64,000 nt of DNA from Brumicola pallidula DSM 14239 = ACAM 615 (GTDB lineage Bacteria; Pseudomonadota; Gammaproteobacteria; Enterobacterales; Alteromonadaceae), in NCBI RefSeq assembly GCF_000428905.1, contig NZ_AUAV01000011.1, positions 62,001 to 126,000 on the forward strand. The letters are read 5' to 3'. The notes under the pieces were generated by a model. The model was not told the DNA's origin and did not search any database. It saw only the letters and a program-made list of their open reading frames with translations. A program made the translations under genes and the position numbers. Every line of letters begins with the position of its first letter. Position 1 is the stretch's first letter. Below, piece by piece: positions 20,602 through 28,345 of the stretch.

Positions 20602-22554
20602 ATGAAATATTTAAAATTCAGTCTTATCGCTGTTGCCGTAATTGGATTAAATGGTTGTTTATTAGGAGGCGATACCGGCAGTAATGGCGTTGAGGGTGAG
20701 ATAGGAAAAACAGGCGCAGACGGTCAAAATGGTTCACCTGGCGTAAATAGCTTAGTTATGCAAACCAATCTTGCTGTTGGCGATACCGATTGTCCAAATA
20801 GCGGTGTGCAATTTGACTCTGGTATTGACACAGATGCCAGCGGCAGCTTAGAAATCAGCGAAATCACCAATACAAACTACGTGTGTGTTCCTGGGGTTAC
20901 ATCAGTGAGCTTTACCCAGCTTCTTAGCAGTTTAAATAACGACTGGTTTATTGACGGAGCAGCGCTGGTTTCTGCGAATAAAAATACATGGCTCACCGCG
21001 ACCAGCAGTACTGGTGTGCAAAGCAACCTACCTGATACACAGCAAGTAACGTCCTATTCAACGAATAGCGCAGCGCAACAAGCAGCCTTAATTCAACAAC
21101 TAAAAGGCTCAGCTAAAAATGTAATTTTGTTTGTTGGTGACGGCATGGGCGTATCTACGGTGACAGCATCTCGAATATTGGAAGGTCAGATAAAAGGCCA
21201 ATTGGGCGAAGGAAACAGCCTTTCTTTCGACCGATTTCCGTTTGCCGGTTTAGCAAAAACCTACAATGTAAACGCACAAACACCCGATTCAGCAGGCACA
21301 ATGACAGCGATGGTAAGTGGTGTTAAAACCGATGTAGGTGTCATTGGTGTTGACGAGGATATTGTCCGCGGAGATTGCTCAACCGTCGCTGGAAATGAAC
21401 TTATTACCGCTCTTGAGCTTGCAGAGTTAGCAGGTAAATCAACTGGTATTATATCCACGGCTAGGATCACCCACGCAACGCCAGCAGCAACTTATGCTAA
21501 GTCGGCCGACCGTAATTGGGAAGATATTTCTGATATGCCCGACGCTGCTGTAACCGCCGGTTGTAAAGACATAGCCGAGCAACTGATTAACTTTGAGGTG
21601 AATTTGGAAGCGCGTTTTGACGGTGTTGATGTGAATGGACTTGAAGTCGTGTTTGGTGGTGGTAGACGTCACTTCCTACCAGAAGACGCCGCCTTTAATA
21701 GCCCCGATGCGGCCAGTAATGTAGAAGGCGATCGCACCGATGGACGTGACCTAACAGCGGAGTGGTCTACCACCTATCCTGCAGGGTCTTATGTGTTTGA
21801 TCAAACTGGCTTTGATGCAATTGATACCAATATAGCAACTAATGTATTTGGCTTGTTTAACGAATCACACATGCAGTACGAGGCAGATCGGAGCAATGAT
21901 ATTGCTGGCGAACCTAGCATTGCAGAAATGACTCGCAAGGCTATTGCAATTTTGGACAACAATCCAAGAGGCTTTTTCCTATCGGTTGAATCTGGTCGTA
22001 TCGATCATAGCCATCATGCTGGCAGCGCTTATGGTGCATTAACAGACACGATTGCGTTCTCAGAGGCGATTGCAATTGCTGATGAAATGACCAATGACGA
22101 GGACACACTAATTATTGTGACCGCCGACCATGGACACGTATTCACCATTGCTGGATACCCGAAACGCGGCAATCCTATATTAGGTAAAGTTGTTGGTGTT
22201 GGCCAAACACAAGCGACACTCGCTGCTGATGGCAAACCTTTTACGACGCTGGGCTATGCCAATGGAAGAGGTTTCCAAAACTTAGGCAATCAGATCACCA
22301 ACGCCGATGCCGCTTATGCCATGCCAATCGCTGCAGGTCGCCACGACTTAACTGACGTAGACACGGAATCTGCTGGTTTTCACCAAGAAGCATTGGTGCC
22401 ACTAACGAGTGAAACACACTCAGGTGAAGATGTGGGGATTTACGCCAAAGGACCGGGCGCTTTTTTAGTCAATGGTACCAATGAACAGCACATGATTTAT
22501 CACGTAATGGACTTTGCTAGCGATTTAACAGGTAAAGCAAATAGTAATTTATAA
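20602..22554 (+). CDS. Alkaline phosphatase with lipoprotein, collagen-like and DUF7151-like N-terminus
   Basis: The 650-aa product is a paralogue of the preceding enzyme with a different N-terminus. Residues 1-19 form a lipoprotein signal with lipobox LNGC (Cys19). Residues about 25-48 hold collagen-like G-X-X triplets (GSNGVEGEIGKTGADGQNGS), and about 50-97 a small two-cysteine module resembling the DUF7151 domain that often follows such repeats. The phosphatase domain begins near residue 170: VGDGMG with D180, nucleophile S230 in TPDSAGTMTAM, ESGRIDHSHHAG, TADHGH, TSETHSGEDV. One ligand region reads DHSHHAG where the first copy has DHGHHAG. The 15-bp spacing and GGAAAAATTAGC before the ATG suggest one operon. 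Surface display is inferred. Confidence 0.92.
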   Translation: MKYLKFSLIAVAVIGLNGCLLGGDTGSNGVEGEIGKTGADGQNGSPGVNSLVMQTNLAVGDTDCPNSGVQFDSGIDTDASGSLEISEITNTNYVCVPGVTSVSFTQLLSSLNNDWFIDGAALVSANKNTWLTATSSTGVQSNLPDTQQVTSYSTNSAAQQAALIQQLKGSAKNVILFVGDGMGVSTVTASRILEGQIKGQLGEGNSLSFDRFPFAGLAKTYNVNAQTPDSAGTMTAMVSGVKTDVGVIGVDEDIVRGDCSTVAGNELITALELAELAGKSTGIISTARITHATPAATYAKSADRNWEDISDMPDAAVTAGCKDIAEQLINFEVNLEARFDGVDVNGLEVVFGGGRRHFLPEDAAFNSPDAASNVEGDRTDGRDLTAEWSTTYPAGSYVFDQTGFDAIDTNIATNVFGLFNESHMQYEADRSNDIAGEPSIAEMTRKAIAILDNNPRGFFLSVESGRIDHSHHAGSAYGALTDTIAFSEAIAIADEMTNDEDTLIIVTADHGHVFTIAGYPKRGNPILGKVVGVGQTQATLAADGKPFTTLGYANGRGFQNLGNQITNADAAYAMPIAAGRHDLTDVDTESAGFHQEALVPLTSETHSGEDVGIYAKGPGAFLVNGTNEQHMIYHVMDFASDLTGKANSNL

Positions 22555-22568
22555 CTGAGCCTTAAGGT

Positions 22569-22596
22569 AAAGCGGATGTTTAACCATCCGCTTTTT
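22569..22596 (+). terminator. Rho-independent terminator after the phosphatase pair
   Basis: AAAGCGGATG and CATCCGCTTT form a 10-bp stem with a 6-nt loop, followed by TTTTTG, 15 bases after the stop codon. Confidence 0.9.
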
Positions 22597-22738
22597 GTCG
22601 TTGAGCCAATGCAGTCTGATTATTATATATCCATTATTAATAGATAAATTACAAACCGATCAAAACATCAATTAACGTGAACTGCGTTGCGAAGCTGAAT
22701 TAAGCCATAATTAAAATGAAAACGGATGACCACACACT

Positions 22739-23599
22739 ATGAAATTTTTATTCTTATTTACAACAAGACTGATACAAAGCCTGAATAACAAGTGCCTTCT
22801 AATCGTCATTGTCATTGCGTTTAGCACCCAAGCCTATGGTAATTCAACGATTGGCGCTAAGACCCCATCAAAGGCAACTCCATCATCATTCCAGCGCCAA
22901 TGCAGCGACCCAGCTTTATCAGCGAGTCACCTTATTGCAGAATATGAAATTGTAAAGCATGAAATTGTAAAGCATGAAATTGTAAAGAGCGGTGCCTCGA
23001 GTAATAAATTAATCCAAGCTATACAGCTAATATTAGTTAGAAACAGCAACGAAGTCGCGCATCAATACCCTCAAACCGGGATTACTGAGTCTTGGCAATT
23101 AAATCACGCGGAGCAGATAAAAAGCGTTCGATTTTTCGATAAGCATGCACGAGTTATTGAATATCAACCGAATGAAAGAGTACATGGTAAAACAGAAACC
23201 GACTGGTCCTATCGCAATCAATTGATAAGCGATTCACTCCTAAATAAGTTTACAACTACAAAGGTAAGTAATGAGGACTGTAACCGGTTAGAAAGTAAAA
23301 CCTATACTAATCGTCAGATTACGATGGACCTTACTTGGTTTTCTGAGCTACGTATTGTCAATACCTTTAGTATAAAAGATAAGCAATCTGGCACTACGTT
23401 AGAATCATGGTCTTTGCAATCGATTCAACTAAGTAGTGACCAAATCATCCCTTTTTTCAACACTAGACATGCCTATTTAGCAACTGACTTTGCTGATATT
23501 GGTGATGACCATACCGACCCTTTTTTGACCAACATGACGAACTTGGGTTTTATAGAATCGGGGGCTTTGGGTTTTATGATACTCAAGGAAACGCCATGA
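22739..23599 (+). CDS. Hypothetical secreted protein
   Basis: I do not recognise the family. The 286-aa product starts MKFLFLFTTRLIQSLNNK with a hydrophobic core LLIVIVIAFSTQAYG, a probable signal peptide cleaved near residue 35. The mature part has two cysteines (FQRQCSD and NEDCNRLE), a three-copy EIVK(H) repeat near residues 69-84, and a beta-rich C-terminal half (LESWSLQSIQLSSDQIIPFFNTRHAYLATDFADIGDD). Upstream there is a terminator for the phosphatases, so it has its own promoter. Possible link to the neighbouring phosphatases is not demonstrable. Confidence 0.7.
   Translation: MKFLFLFTTRLIQSLNNKCLLIVIVIAFSTQAYGNSTIGAKTPSKATPSSFQRQCSDPALSASHLIAEYEIVKHEIVKHEIVKSGASSNKLIQAIQLILVRNSNEVAHQYPQTGITESWQLNHAEQIKSVRFFDKHARVIEYQPNERVHGKTETDWSYRNQLISDSLLNKFTTTKVSNEDCNRLESKTYTNRQITMDLTWFSELRIVNTFSIKDKQSGTTLESWSLQSIQLSSDQIIPFFNTRHAYLATDFADIGDDHTDPFLTNMTNLGFIESGALGFMILKETP
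22946..22990 (+). repeat. 15-bp in-frame tandem repeat, three copies
   Basis: GAAATTGTAAAGCAT occurs twice exactly and a third time with the last three bases changed (AGC). It encodes EIVKH-EIVKH-EIVKS in the hypothetical secreted protein. Confidence 0.9.
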
Positions 23600-23712
23600 C
23601 TGATAACAAAGACCATGCCCACTAAATTTTGAGATACTCAGTAGTTAGGACAAAAGTCGAGGAAAGAAAAGCAAAGCGAACTTCTATTTGCGTTTATCGG
23701 TATATAACTTAC

Positions 23713-23740
23713 CAAGTGTCTTTTTAGATTAAGACACTTG
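23713..23740. repeat. Perfect 10-bp inverted repeat upstream of the DUF4149 gene
   Basis: CAAGTGTCTT, an 8-nt spacer, then AAGACACTTG. No T-run follows on either strand, so a regulator operator or mRNA hairpin is more likely than a terminator. A second inverted repeat (AAGCTCA 23762-23768 with TGAGCTT 23789-23795) lies just downstream. Confidence 0.6.
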
Positions 23741-23830
23741 AGTATACGGGATTAAATATACAAGCTCATTTATATAAACCTATTTATTTGAGCTTATCAT
23801 TTGCAACTAACAAAAAAGAGAACCGCAAGC

Positions 23831-24223
23831 ATGCTCGACACACTTCAGTTAGTTTTACTATCCGTTATATTTGGCGGAATGGTCACGTTTCAAATTCTTT
23901 TTGCGCCCTTGGTGTTTATCAAACTAAGTATCGATACCGCTCGACCTTTTATTAGAGCTTTCTTTCCTTTCTACTATCTGTATTTCTCTATTTTCAGCTT
24001 CGCTTATTTAATCGTTTGTTTACTGGAAGGTGATGGTATTCAAGCCATTATTGCAGGTGTTGCATTGGTGGGCTTCTTGATTTCCCGCCAAATACTAATG
24101 CCAATGGCAAACGCAGCGTCTGACAATAACCAAAAATCAAAATTTGATTTATTGCATAGAGGGACAGTGGTCATCAACACGCTACAATTAGTCGCTTTTT
24201 TTAGTGCGTTGGTATTAGTATAA
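23831..24223 (+). CDS. DUF4149 family integral membrane protein
   Basis: The 130-aa protein has four hydrophobic segments: LVLLSVIFGGMVTFQILFAP, FYYLYFSIFSFAYLIVCLL, AIIAGVALVGFLISRQILMPM and the C-terminal LQLVAFFSALVLV. The FQILFAP and SRQILMPMAN...FDLLHR motifs match DUF4149 (TMEM205-like). Function is unknown. The frame extends to a TTG at 23801; the ATG at 23831 after AAGAGAA is preferred. An attC-like sequence follows 65 bp after the stop codon on the same strand, so it may be a cassette gene, but it could equally be native. Confidence 0.7.
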   Translation: MLDTLQLVLLSVIFGGMVTFQILFAPLVFIKLSIDTARPFIRAFFPFYYLYFSIFSFAYLIVCLLEGDGIQAIIAGVALVGFLISRQILMPMANAASDNNQKSKFDLLHRGTVVINTLQLVAFFSALVLV

Positions 24224-24288
24224 ATTTATCGTTTTTGTCTATGGGCTGCTATCTGCAGTTTGTTTTGGGATTAGCTTTGGCTAATTGC

Positions 24289-24340
24289 GGGTTAACAATA
24301 AAGTAATTAATATATACTTAATTCTGTGGCGGCGTTAGGT
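24289..24340 (+). repeat. attC-like (59-base element type) site
   Basis: GGTTAACAA at the 5' side (7 bp, one mismatch to RYYYAAC) and GCGTTAGGT at the 3' side (perfect GTTRRRY) bound a 52-bp element. Its inner part holds AAGTA...TACTT and CTTAATTCTG, the latter close to the TTAATTCAGGCGTTAG end of classical 59-base elements. Secondary structure was not computed. Confidence 0.45.
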
Positions 24341-24548
24341 AGCTTGGCGCAAATTGCAGCTAGTCGGCGAAGCTTTATCTAAGGCTCATAATTAGCAAAT
24401 TTCGGAACATTTCAGTATAGAATAATCGAGCATATCTAAGCCGACGATCAACCGTTGATTGAAATTAAAGTCATTAGTATCTTAACAAATGAAATGACGA
24501 GGCTTGTTATTTAGTGTATCTCGATAAGAGACATTCAGATTAACACTT

Positions 24549-24650
24549 CGCATAACGAGAAATTTCATTGGCCCTCTTCTCGAGCGCTGCGAAATACGAG
24601 CGTGTAATTTTCCAGCGAATAAAGTGAGTGAGTTAATTCGTTTATTATGT
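24549..24650 (-). repeat. attC-like site 1 (after the VanZ-like gene)
   Basis: On the minus strand it starts CATAATAAACGAATTAACTC and ends TTTCTCGTTATGCG. Both ends match site 2 at 25509-25592 closely, while the middle differs in sequence and length, the pattern expected of integron attC sites. The stop codon of the VanZ-like ORF lies within its left end, as is common in cassettes. Confidence 0.5.
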
Positions 24651-25007
24651 TTTCACAGGCTCATTAGTGTTAATTGCCATAATTATTGTATATGCAAAAA
24701 CAGTAGCAAGAACATCATAAAAATCAAAAACTCTTTCCGTCCAAGCCTGTTCTGCCTCATATAGCAGGGCGCCTAAAGTAAACATAAGTGCTGCTTTTTT
24801 GTAAGAAGTAAACGAGATATTCTCTTTTATGACCGGAATAAGCGAAATCGATCCGAATAAGTACAAAAAACTTGGTGCTGAACCGAGAAAGATATCTAAA
24901 AAGTCATTAAATCCAAAGTAAATTTGCCTGATTATTTTAACCAGAATCGCCGAAATCAGACAGGCTATAAAGCTAACACCGTAGAATTTTTTACTTCTAA
25001 ACGACAT
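24645..25007 (-). CDS. Small VanZ-like membrane protein, probable integron cassette gene
   Basis: The 120-aa product has several membrane segments (FYGVSFIACLISAILVKII, FLYLFGSISLIPVI, KKAALMFTLGALLYEAEQ, YDVLATVFAYTIIMAI). The arrangement with SAPSFLYLFG and a late FDFYDVLATVFAY resembles VanZ-like proteins, many of which lie in cassettes. The ATG at 25007 has GAGGAT six bases upstream; the frame continues to a GTG at 25028. The gene begins about 25 bp after a degenerate attC-like end and stops inside attC-like site 1. Function unknown. Confidence 0.6.
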   Translation of the reverse strand: MSFRSKKFYGVSFIACLISAILVKIIRQIYFGFNDFLDIFLGSAPSFLYLFGSISLIPVIKENISFTSYKKAALMFTLGALLYEAEQAWTERVFDFYDVLATVFAYTIIMAINTNEPVKT

Positions 25008-25029
25008 GTGAATCCTCAGAAACACCACA

Positions 25030-25095
25030 CCAAATTAATCGACGCTGACCGCTTTTGTGAGTGCCCGCTTCAATTTCTTTGTTATGTAATGTGAT
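25030..25095 (-). repeat. Degenerate attC-like site between two cassette ORFs
   Basis: On the minus strand: CATAACAAAGAAATTGAAGC at the 5' side and TCGATTAATTTGGTGTGG at the 3' side. The order parallels the classical TAACAA...CAAGC...GGCTTAATTCAGGCGTTAG element, but the R' core (GTTRRRY) is lost. It sits exactly between the ExbB-like and VanZ-like ORFs. Confidence 0.3.
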
Positions 25096-25206
25096 TATCT
25101 GGTCCAAATTTTTCCTATTTAAAACTAGCACTGTCAACCCTATTAACCCTAACAAAGTACCGATTGGAATCATAAATAATAATAAAGTCGAATATATTAT
25201 TAGTGT

Positions 25207-25478
25207 CTAAAACAGCGAACCAGTTCGATAATTTAGGCCTATAACGGAAATTGCCAAAAGGATTAACCCCAGCATACATAAGAGAAATCCTATTGCTGTA
25301 GTCATCGCTGCTGATGACAAGGCGCCTGGCGCTATTGTAGGGTCATTAGTTTCAAACAGAGTTATCTCTTGGAATGAAGAGGACATTACGAAATACGTAT
25401 CAGCGCCCCCCAAAGTGGCGCCCAAAAAAGCAATAAGCCCAAGATTGTAACGTATTTCCCTATGATTTCTTTTTTCAA
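25207..25478 (-). pseudogene. Frameshifted small MotA/TolQ/ExbB-like membrane protein
   Basis: Two overlapping minus-strand frames appear to be parts of one gene. The first starts at TTG 25478 behind AAGGGAAG and encodes KKEIIGKYVTILGLLLFWAP then LWGALI, where it would soon hit a stop. The second, entered near 25405, encodes TYFVMSSSFQEI, FETNDPTIAPGALSSA and AMTTAIGFLLCMLGLILLAI. Joined, they read as the APL-x-G-LLGTV-x-GM ... DP-x-APG-x-S-x-A-x-TTA-x-G pattern of MotA/TolQ/ExbB channel proteins in a short form. A small deletion or insertion around GCGCTGATACG explains the break. Sequencing error or programmed frameshifting cannot be excluded. Confidence 0.45.
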
Positions 25479-25508
25479 TTGCTTCCCTTACTTAGTTACA
25501 TAACAACC

Positions 25509-25592
25509 CGCATAACGGGCAAGTTTATTGGTGCATCTTTTGAATATAGCGAAATGCGCCCGAGCGCAGCGAGTGAGTTAATGCGTTTGTTA
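25509..25592 (-). repeat. attC-like site 2
   Basis: On the minus strand it starts GTAACAAACGCATTAACTCA and ends CTTGCCCGTTATGCG. It shares both ends with site 1 but has a different centre (GCGCTCGGGCGCATTTCGC). It separates the ORF at 25799-26059 from the ExbB-like ORF. Confidence 0.55.
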
Positions 25593-25798
25593 CCTGCTGA
25601 TGTATTAGCACTATGCTGATAGAAGATTGGTAAGAACAATTGTCACTCCCTGACGTTGTTTGATTTTGAAACATTACTCAATTATTGCTAATACAACAAC
25701 TGATTTATTGTAGCGAAGACCAAAGAGCGAATTCACGAAAACCCGTAACTAATTTTTTAAAAGCTTTAACGTTGACTCTTGAGAGAATAAGCATCAAA

Positions 25799-26059
25799 TT
25801 AATGTTTCGTATATATTCTCAAAAACGTTCTTGGCGATTCTGTTTTGTTAATCTCTATACAAATAAAAAATAACCAAATAGTAAAAAATAAAACCAAGAA
25901 AAAGGGCTGAATCATTTCACTTACGTTAGCTGCTTTTCCGTCAATGAAATAGTGGGCGAAAAGCCCAACTACCATAGGAGAAATGACTGTCGTCCAAAAC
26001 ACTTTCGAATTTAATTCATTAAATTTAAGAGCTCTCTTAACAACCGGTATTTCGAACAT
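25799..26059 (-). CDS. Small hypothetical membrane protein, possible cassette gene
   Basis: The 86-aa product (start ATG 26059; a TTG at 26071 is in frame) begins MFEIPVVKRALKFNELNSKV and contains two hydrophobic segments, VFWTTVISPMVVGLFAHYF and MIQPFFLVLFFTIWLFFICI. No family is recognised. There is no obvious Shine-Dalgarno. It is followed, 207 bp on, by attC-like site 2 on the same strand, so it may be the gene of that cassette. Codon use is AT-rich like its neighbours. Confidence 0.4.
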   Translation of the reverse strand: MFEIPVVKRALKFNELNSKVFWTTVISPMVVGLFAHYFIDGKAANVSEMIQPFFLVLFFTIWLFFICIEINKTESPRTFLRIYTKH

Positions 26060-26115
26060 TACGGCGAACAACTTAGTGTTTTTTCGGCATGCTGTTCATG
26101 CCAAATAAACCTGTG

Positions 26116-26247
26116 TTAAAGGGTTTGCATACAGCTTCTATAATTTTTGGTCTGATTTATGCTGTAGAAATTTGTAAATTTCTCAACGTTGGGATGAGCT
26201 TCTAATTGGTGAAAGAGGTTTACGATTATTTGGTTGTTCTTTGTCAT
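26116..26247 (-). CDS. Possible 43-aa ORF with a good ribosome site
   Basis: ATG at 26247 follows AAGGGAG with 11-nt spacing. The frame reads MTKNNQIIVNLFHQLEAHPN and ends RSCMQTL before TAA at 26116. It is soluble and amphipathic, with no recognised family. A perfect GGCATG/CATGCC hairpin lies just downstream on the same strand. It may be a real small cassette protein or chance. Confidence 0.3.
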   Translation of the reverse strand: MTKNNQIIVNLFHQLEAHPNVEKFTNFYSINQTKNYRSCMQTL

Positions 26248-26379
26248 GCTCTACTGCTCCCTTCGATTTTTAGTCCGTGACATCTAGTATTAAACTTAAT
26301 TGGCAATTTAGGCAACAAACAACCCACCGAATAACATTGTCGATATTTGATTAGCCCGCTTATCTTTCGTTAAGTTTGA

Positions 26380-26559
26380 TCAGCCACTTAAAAGATATAC
26401 CTCACCTGTGTTGCGTTGATGCGCCGGCAATAAGCTGGAACTCACCAACATTAATTCTCCCTGTTTACATTTCGGACATGCCCAATGCTGGCTAAAGGGT
26501 GTTTTGACAGCGTTCTCCTTGACAAAAAAAACGAATTTACAGCCACCGGTATGAGCGCC
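26380..26559 (-). pseudogene. Remnant with zinc-ribbon-like C-x2-C, possibly transposase C-terminus
   Basis: A stop-free minus-strand frame without start codon encodes GAHTGGCKFVFFVKENAVKT, then QHWACPKCKQGELMLVSS and a stop at 26382-26380. The CPKC motif near the end of a frame resembles the C-terminal zinc ribbon of some transposases. Upstream the frame is broken by TGA. No assignment to an IS family is possible by eye. Confidence 0.3.
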
Positions 26560-26693
26560 ACCTCAGCACAACTTTGATTGGGGATCCAAAGAGGGTGCAT
26601 AACACCAAAATACCAACGAAATCAATCCCTGTTGCATAGATTAGGGATGTGCTTTATTCTTTCTAAGAATCTCAGGCAGCCGGATACTAGTCA

Positions 26694-27569
26694 ATGTCTA
26701 TTTTAATTCTCACAGATATCCCAGAATGGGTTCGCCCCCTCGTTGACCTTTTAGAATCGAGGGGCATTAAAGTACAAGTCGCTGATGATCCCGAGCAAAT
26801 TCTAACGAATGGGTTGATCGTCAACCGCGTATCCTCCCTTCTTGCTGAGGGGGATAGGGCTCGGGCGGATCTGATCACCAATTCTTTGCGAACCTGGGAG
26901 ACAGAGGGTAGATCTGTGATCAACGGATCATTCTGCTTCCAGACCGGCTACAGTAAACTGGCTCAAGCCAAGCTTTTTACCGAGTGCGGAGTATGTACAC
27001 CGCGAACGCACCCCGCTGTTCCAGGCGGACGCGCCATACATGGAAAAGCGGTCCTTCTCAAACCACCTGCAGGTGGTTTTGGGAGAGGGATTCGGATGCT
27101 TGGAGACGGCGAAACCGCCCCGGATCGACTTTTCAGTCGAGAAGAAGGCTGGATTGAGCAAGAGATGCTGACCGCCGCAGACGGCTGCGTCCACCGAGTC
27201 GAAGTCCTCGGCTCCGACATCCTTTACGAAGCCCGCTCCCCGCTTAGAGCTGACGATTTCAACTATTGCATGGCTCACCCGGAATCGGATGTTACCCTTT
27301 GGTCTCCTCCCGAAATTGCCCCAAAAGTGACCGAGGCAGTCAAAAAAATTATACAGGCGGCAAGGATGGAGCTCGGCGCAGTCGAGTACCTTTTGGATGA
27401 AAAGGAGAATCCAGTTTTCATCGACCTGAACCCAGTCTCTAGCTTTCATCCCGGAGCGACTGCCGTCCTTGGTCGCGATCCCCTCGAAGCCACCGCCTCC
27501 TATTTGATTCATAGATCTGCGGATCTTAAAAAAAGGACCAAAGGTAGGCCTGGAAATAATTTGGTTTGA
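26694..27569 (+). CDS. ATP-grasp (RimK-like) ligase, solitary and GC-rich
   Basis: ATP-grasp enzymes join a carboxylate to an amine or thiol through an acyl-phosphate. The 291-aa protein has an N-terminal Rossmann-like part (MSILILTDIPEWVRPLVDLL), then KAVLLKPPAGGFGRGIRML (ATP-binding lysine and glycine loop, residues about 118-136), EEGWIEQEML (hinge), and YLLDEKENPVFIDLNPVSSF with D-x-N as metal ligands near residue 246. This resembles RimK-type ligases. The DNA is clearly richer in G and C, especially at third codon positions, than all neighbouring genes, which points to transfer from a distant donor. No partner gene is adjacent, so substrate is unknown. Confidence 0.75.
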   Translation: MSILILTDIPEWVRPLVDLLESRGIKVQVADDPEQILTNGLIVNRVSSLLAEGDRARADLITNSLRTWETEGRSVINGSFCFQTGYSKLAQAKLFTECGVCTPRTHPAVPGGRAIHGKAVLLKPPAGGFGRGIRMLGDGETAPDRLFSREEGWIEQEMLTAADGCVHRVEVLGSDILYEARSPLRADDFNYCMAHPESDVTLWSPPEIAPKVTEAVKKIIQAARMELGAVEYLLDEKENPVFIDLNPVSSFHPGATAVLGRDPLEATASYLIHRSADLKKRTKGRPGNNLV

Positions 27570-28345
27570 TGCTACTGTGGCTGCGGAAGCTGCATTTCAT
27601 GCATAATTATTTTGGCGCGGGACGCCAAACTCTTCACATAATGTGATTAACAATTGACTTTGCCTGGAGTGGATTTTTATTAGCGTGTATTGAAAGCACG
27701 GCTGGTTTTAATCAATTTAGGTATTAACAAGTTAGCCACCCCTAGCCCCGCTATTTGTCCGTAACGATATTACATAGCTTTCCTTTGTGTAAACGTAATG
27801 ACCGTTTGAAGATTAACTTGTCAGGACCGACAGATGGTATATAAATAAACCCTACGTAATCAAGTATCAGAACAGTGCTGGCATTGCAGCAAACCACAAC
27901 AAGATACTCAGTCACCTTAATACGAAAAATGACGAAGTCGTCAATCATTGCCCCCCACAAAGTAGAGCGCAGCCTCAGACAAGTCTGTTTGAATAAAAGC
28001 AGTCCATCATCATAAACAAAAGCAATATTTAAAACTGGTTTGCACAGCAGCCGGAGGTGCTTGTTTTGAATTCTGAAATACGTAAGAACGGTGGAGTAAT
28101 AGAAGTAAAATATCTGATGTTTACTCCCTCATGGATATCAAATAGATGTAAATATGGCAAATATGAGGAATCATATATTGTTATTTTATGAAAAATGACG
28201 GTTTGTTTAACCTATTCTCTACTTTCTCTAGATAGTTGCATGTGAATATTCCTTAATTGATTTTATAAAAGATTGAGTTATAAAAACGGTCAATAACAAA
28301 GCTATCTGGTTGTTCTTGGAGACTAGCGAACGCGATTAAAGCTTA
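27570..28345. other. Non-coding or decayed stretch
   Basis: No gene is supported. A 7-bp hairpin (TTTGGCG/CGCCAAA, 27611-27629) lies 40 bp after the ATP-grasp gene without a T-run. On the minus strand a stop-free frame of about 130 codons ends at 27751 (…HKGKLCNIVTDK) and contains YLVVVCCNASTVLILDYVGF, but it has no start codon or ribosome site near its beginning and no recognised family. It may be a gene fragment. Confidence 0.4.

Noticed and set aside
24224-26260. Complete integron with integrase
   Set aside because: No tyrosine recombinase or attI could be found in the window; only attC-like sites are present.
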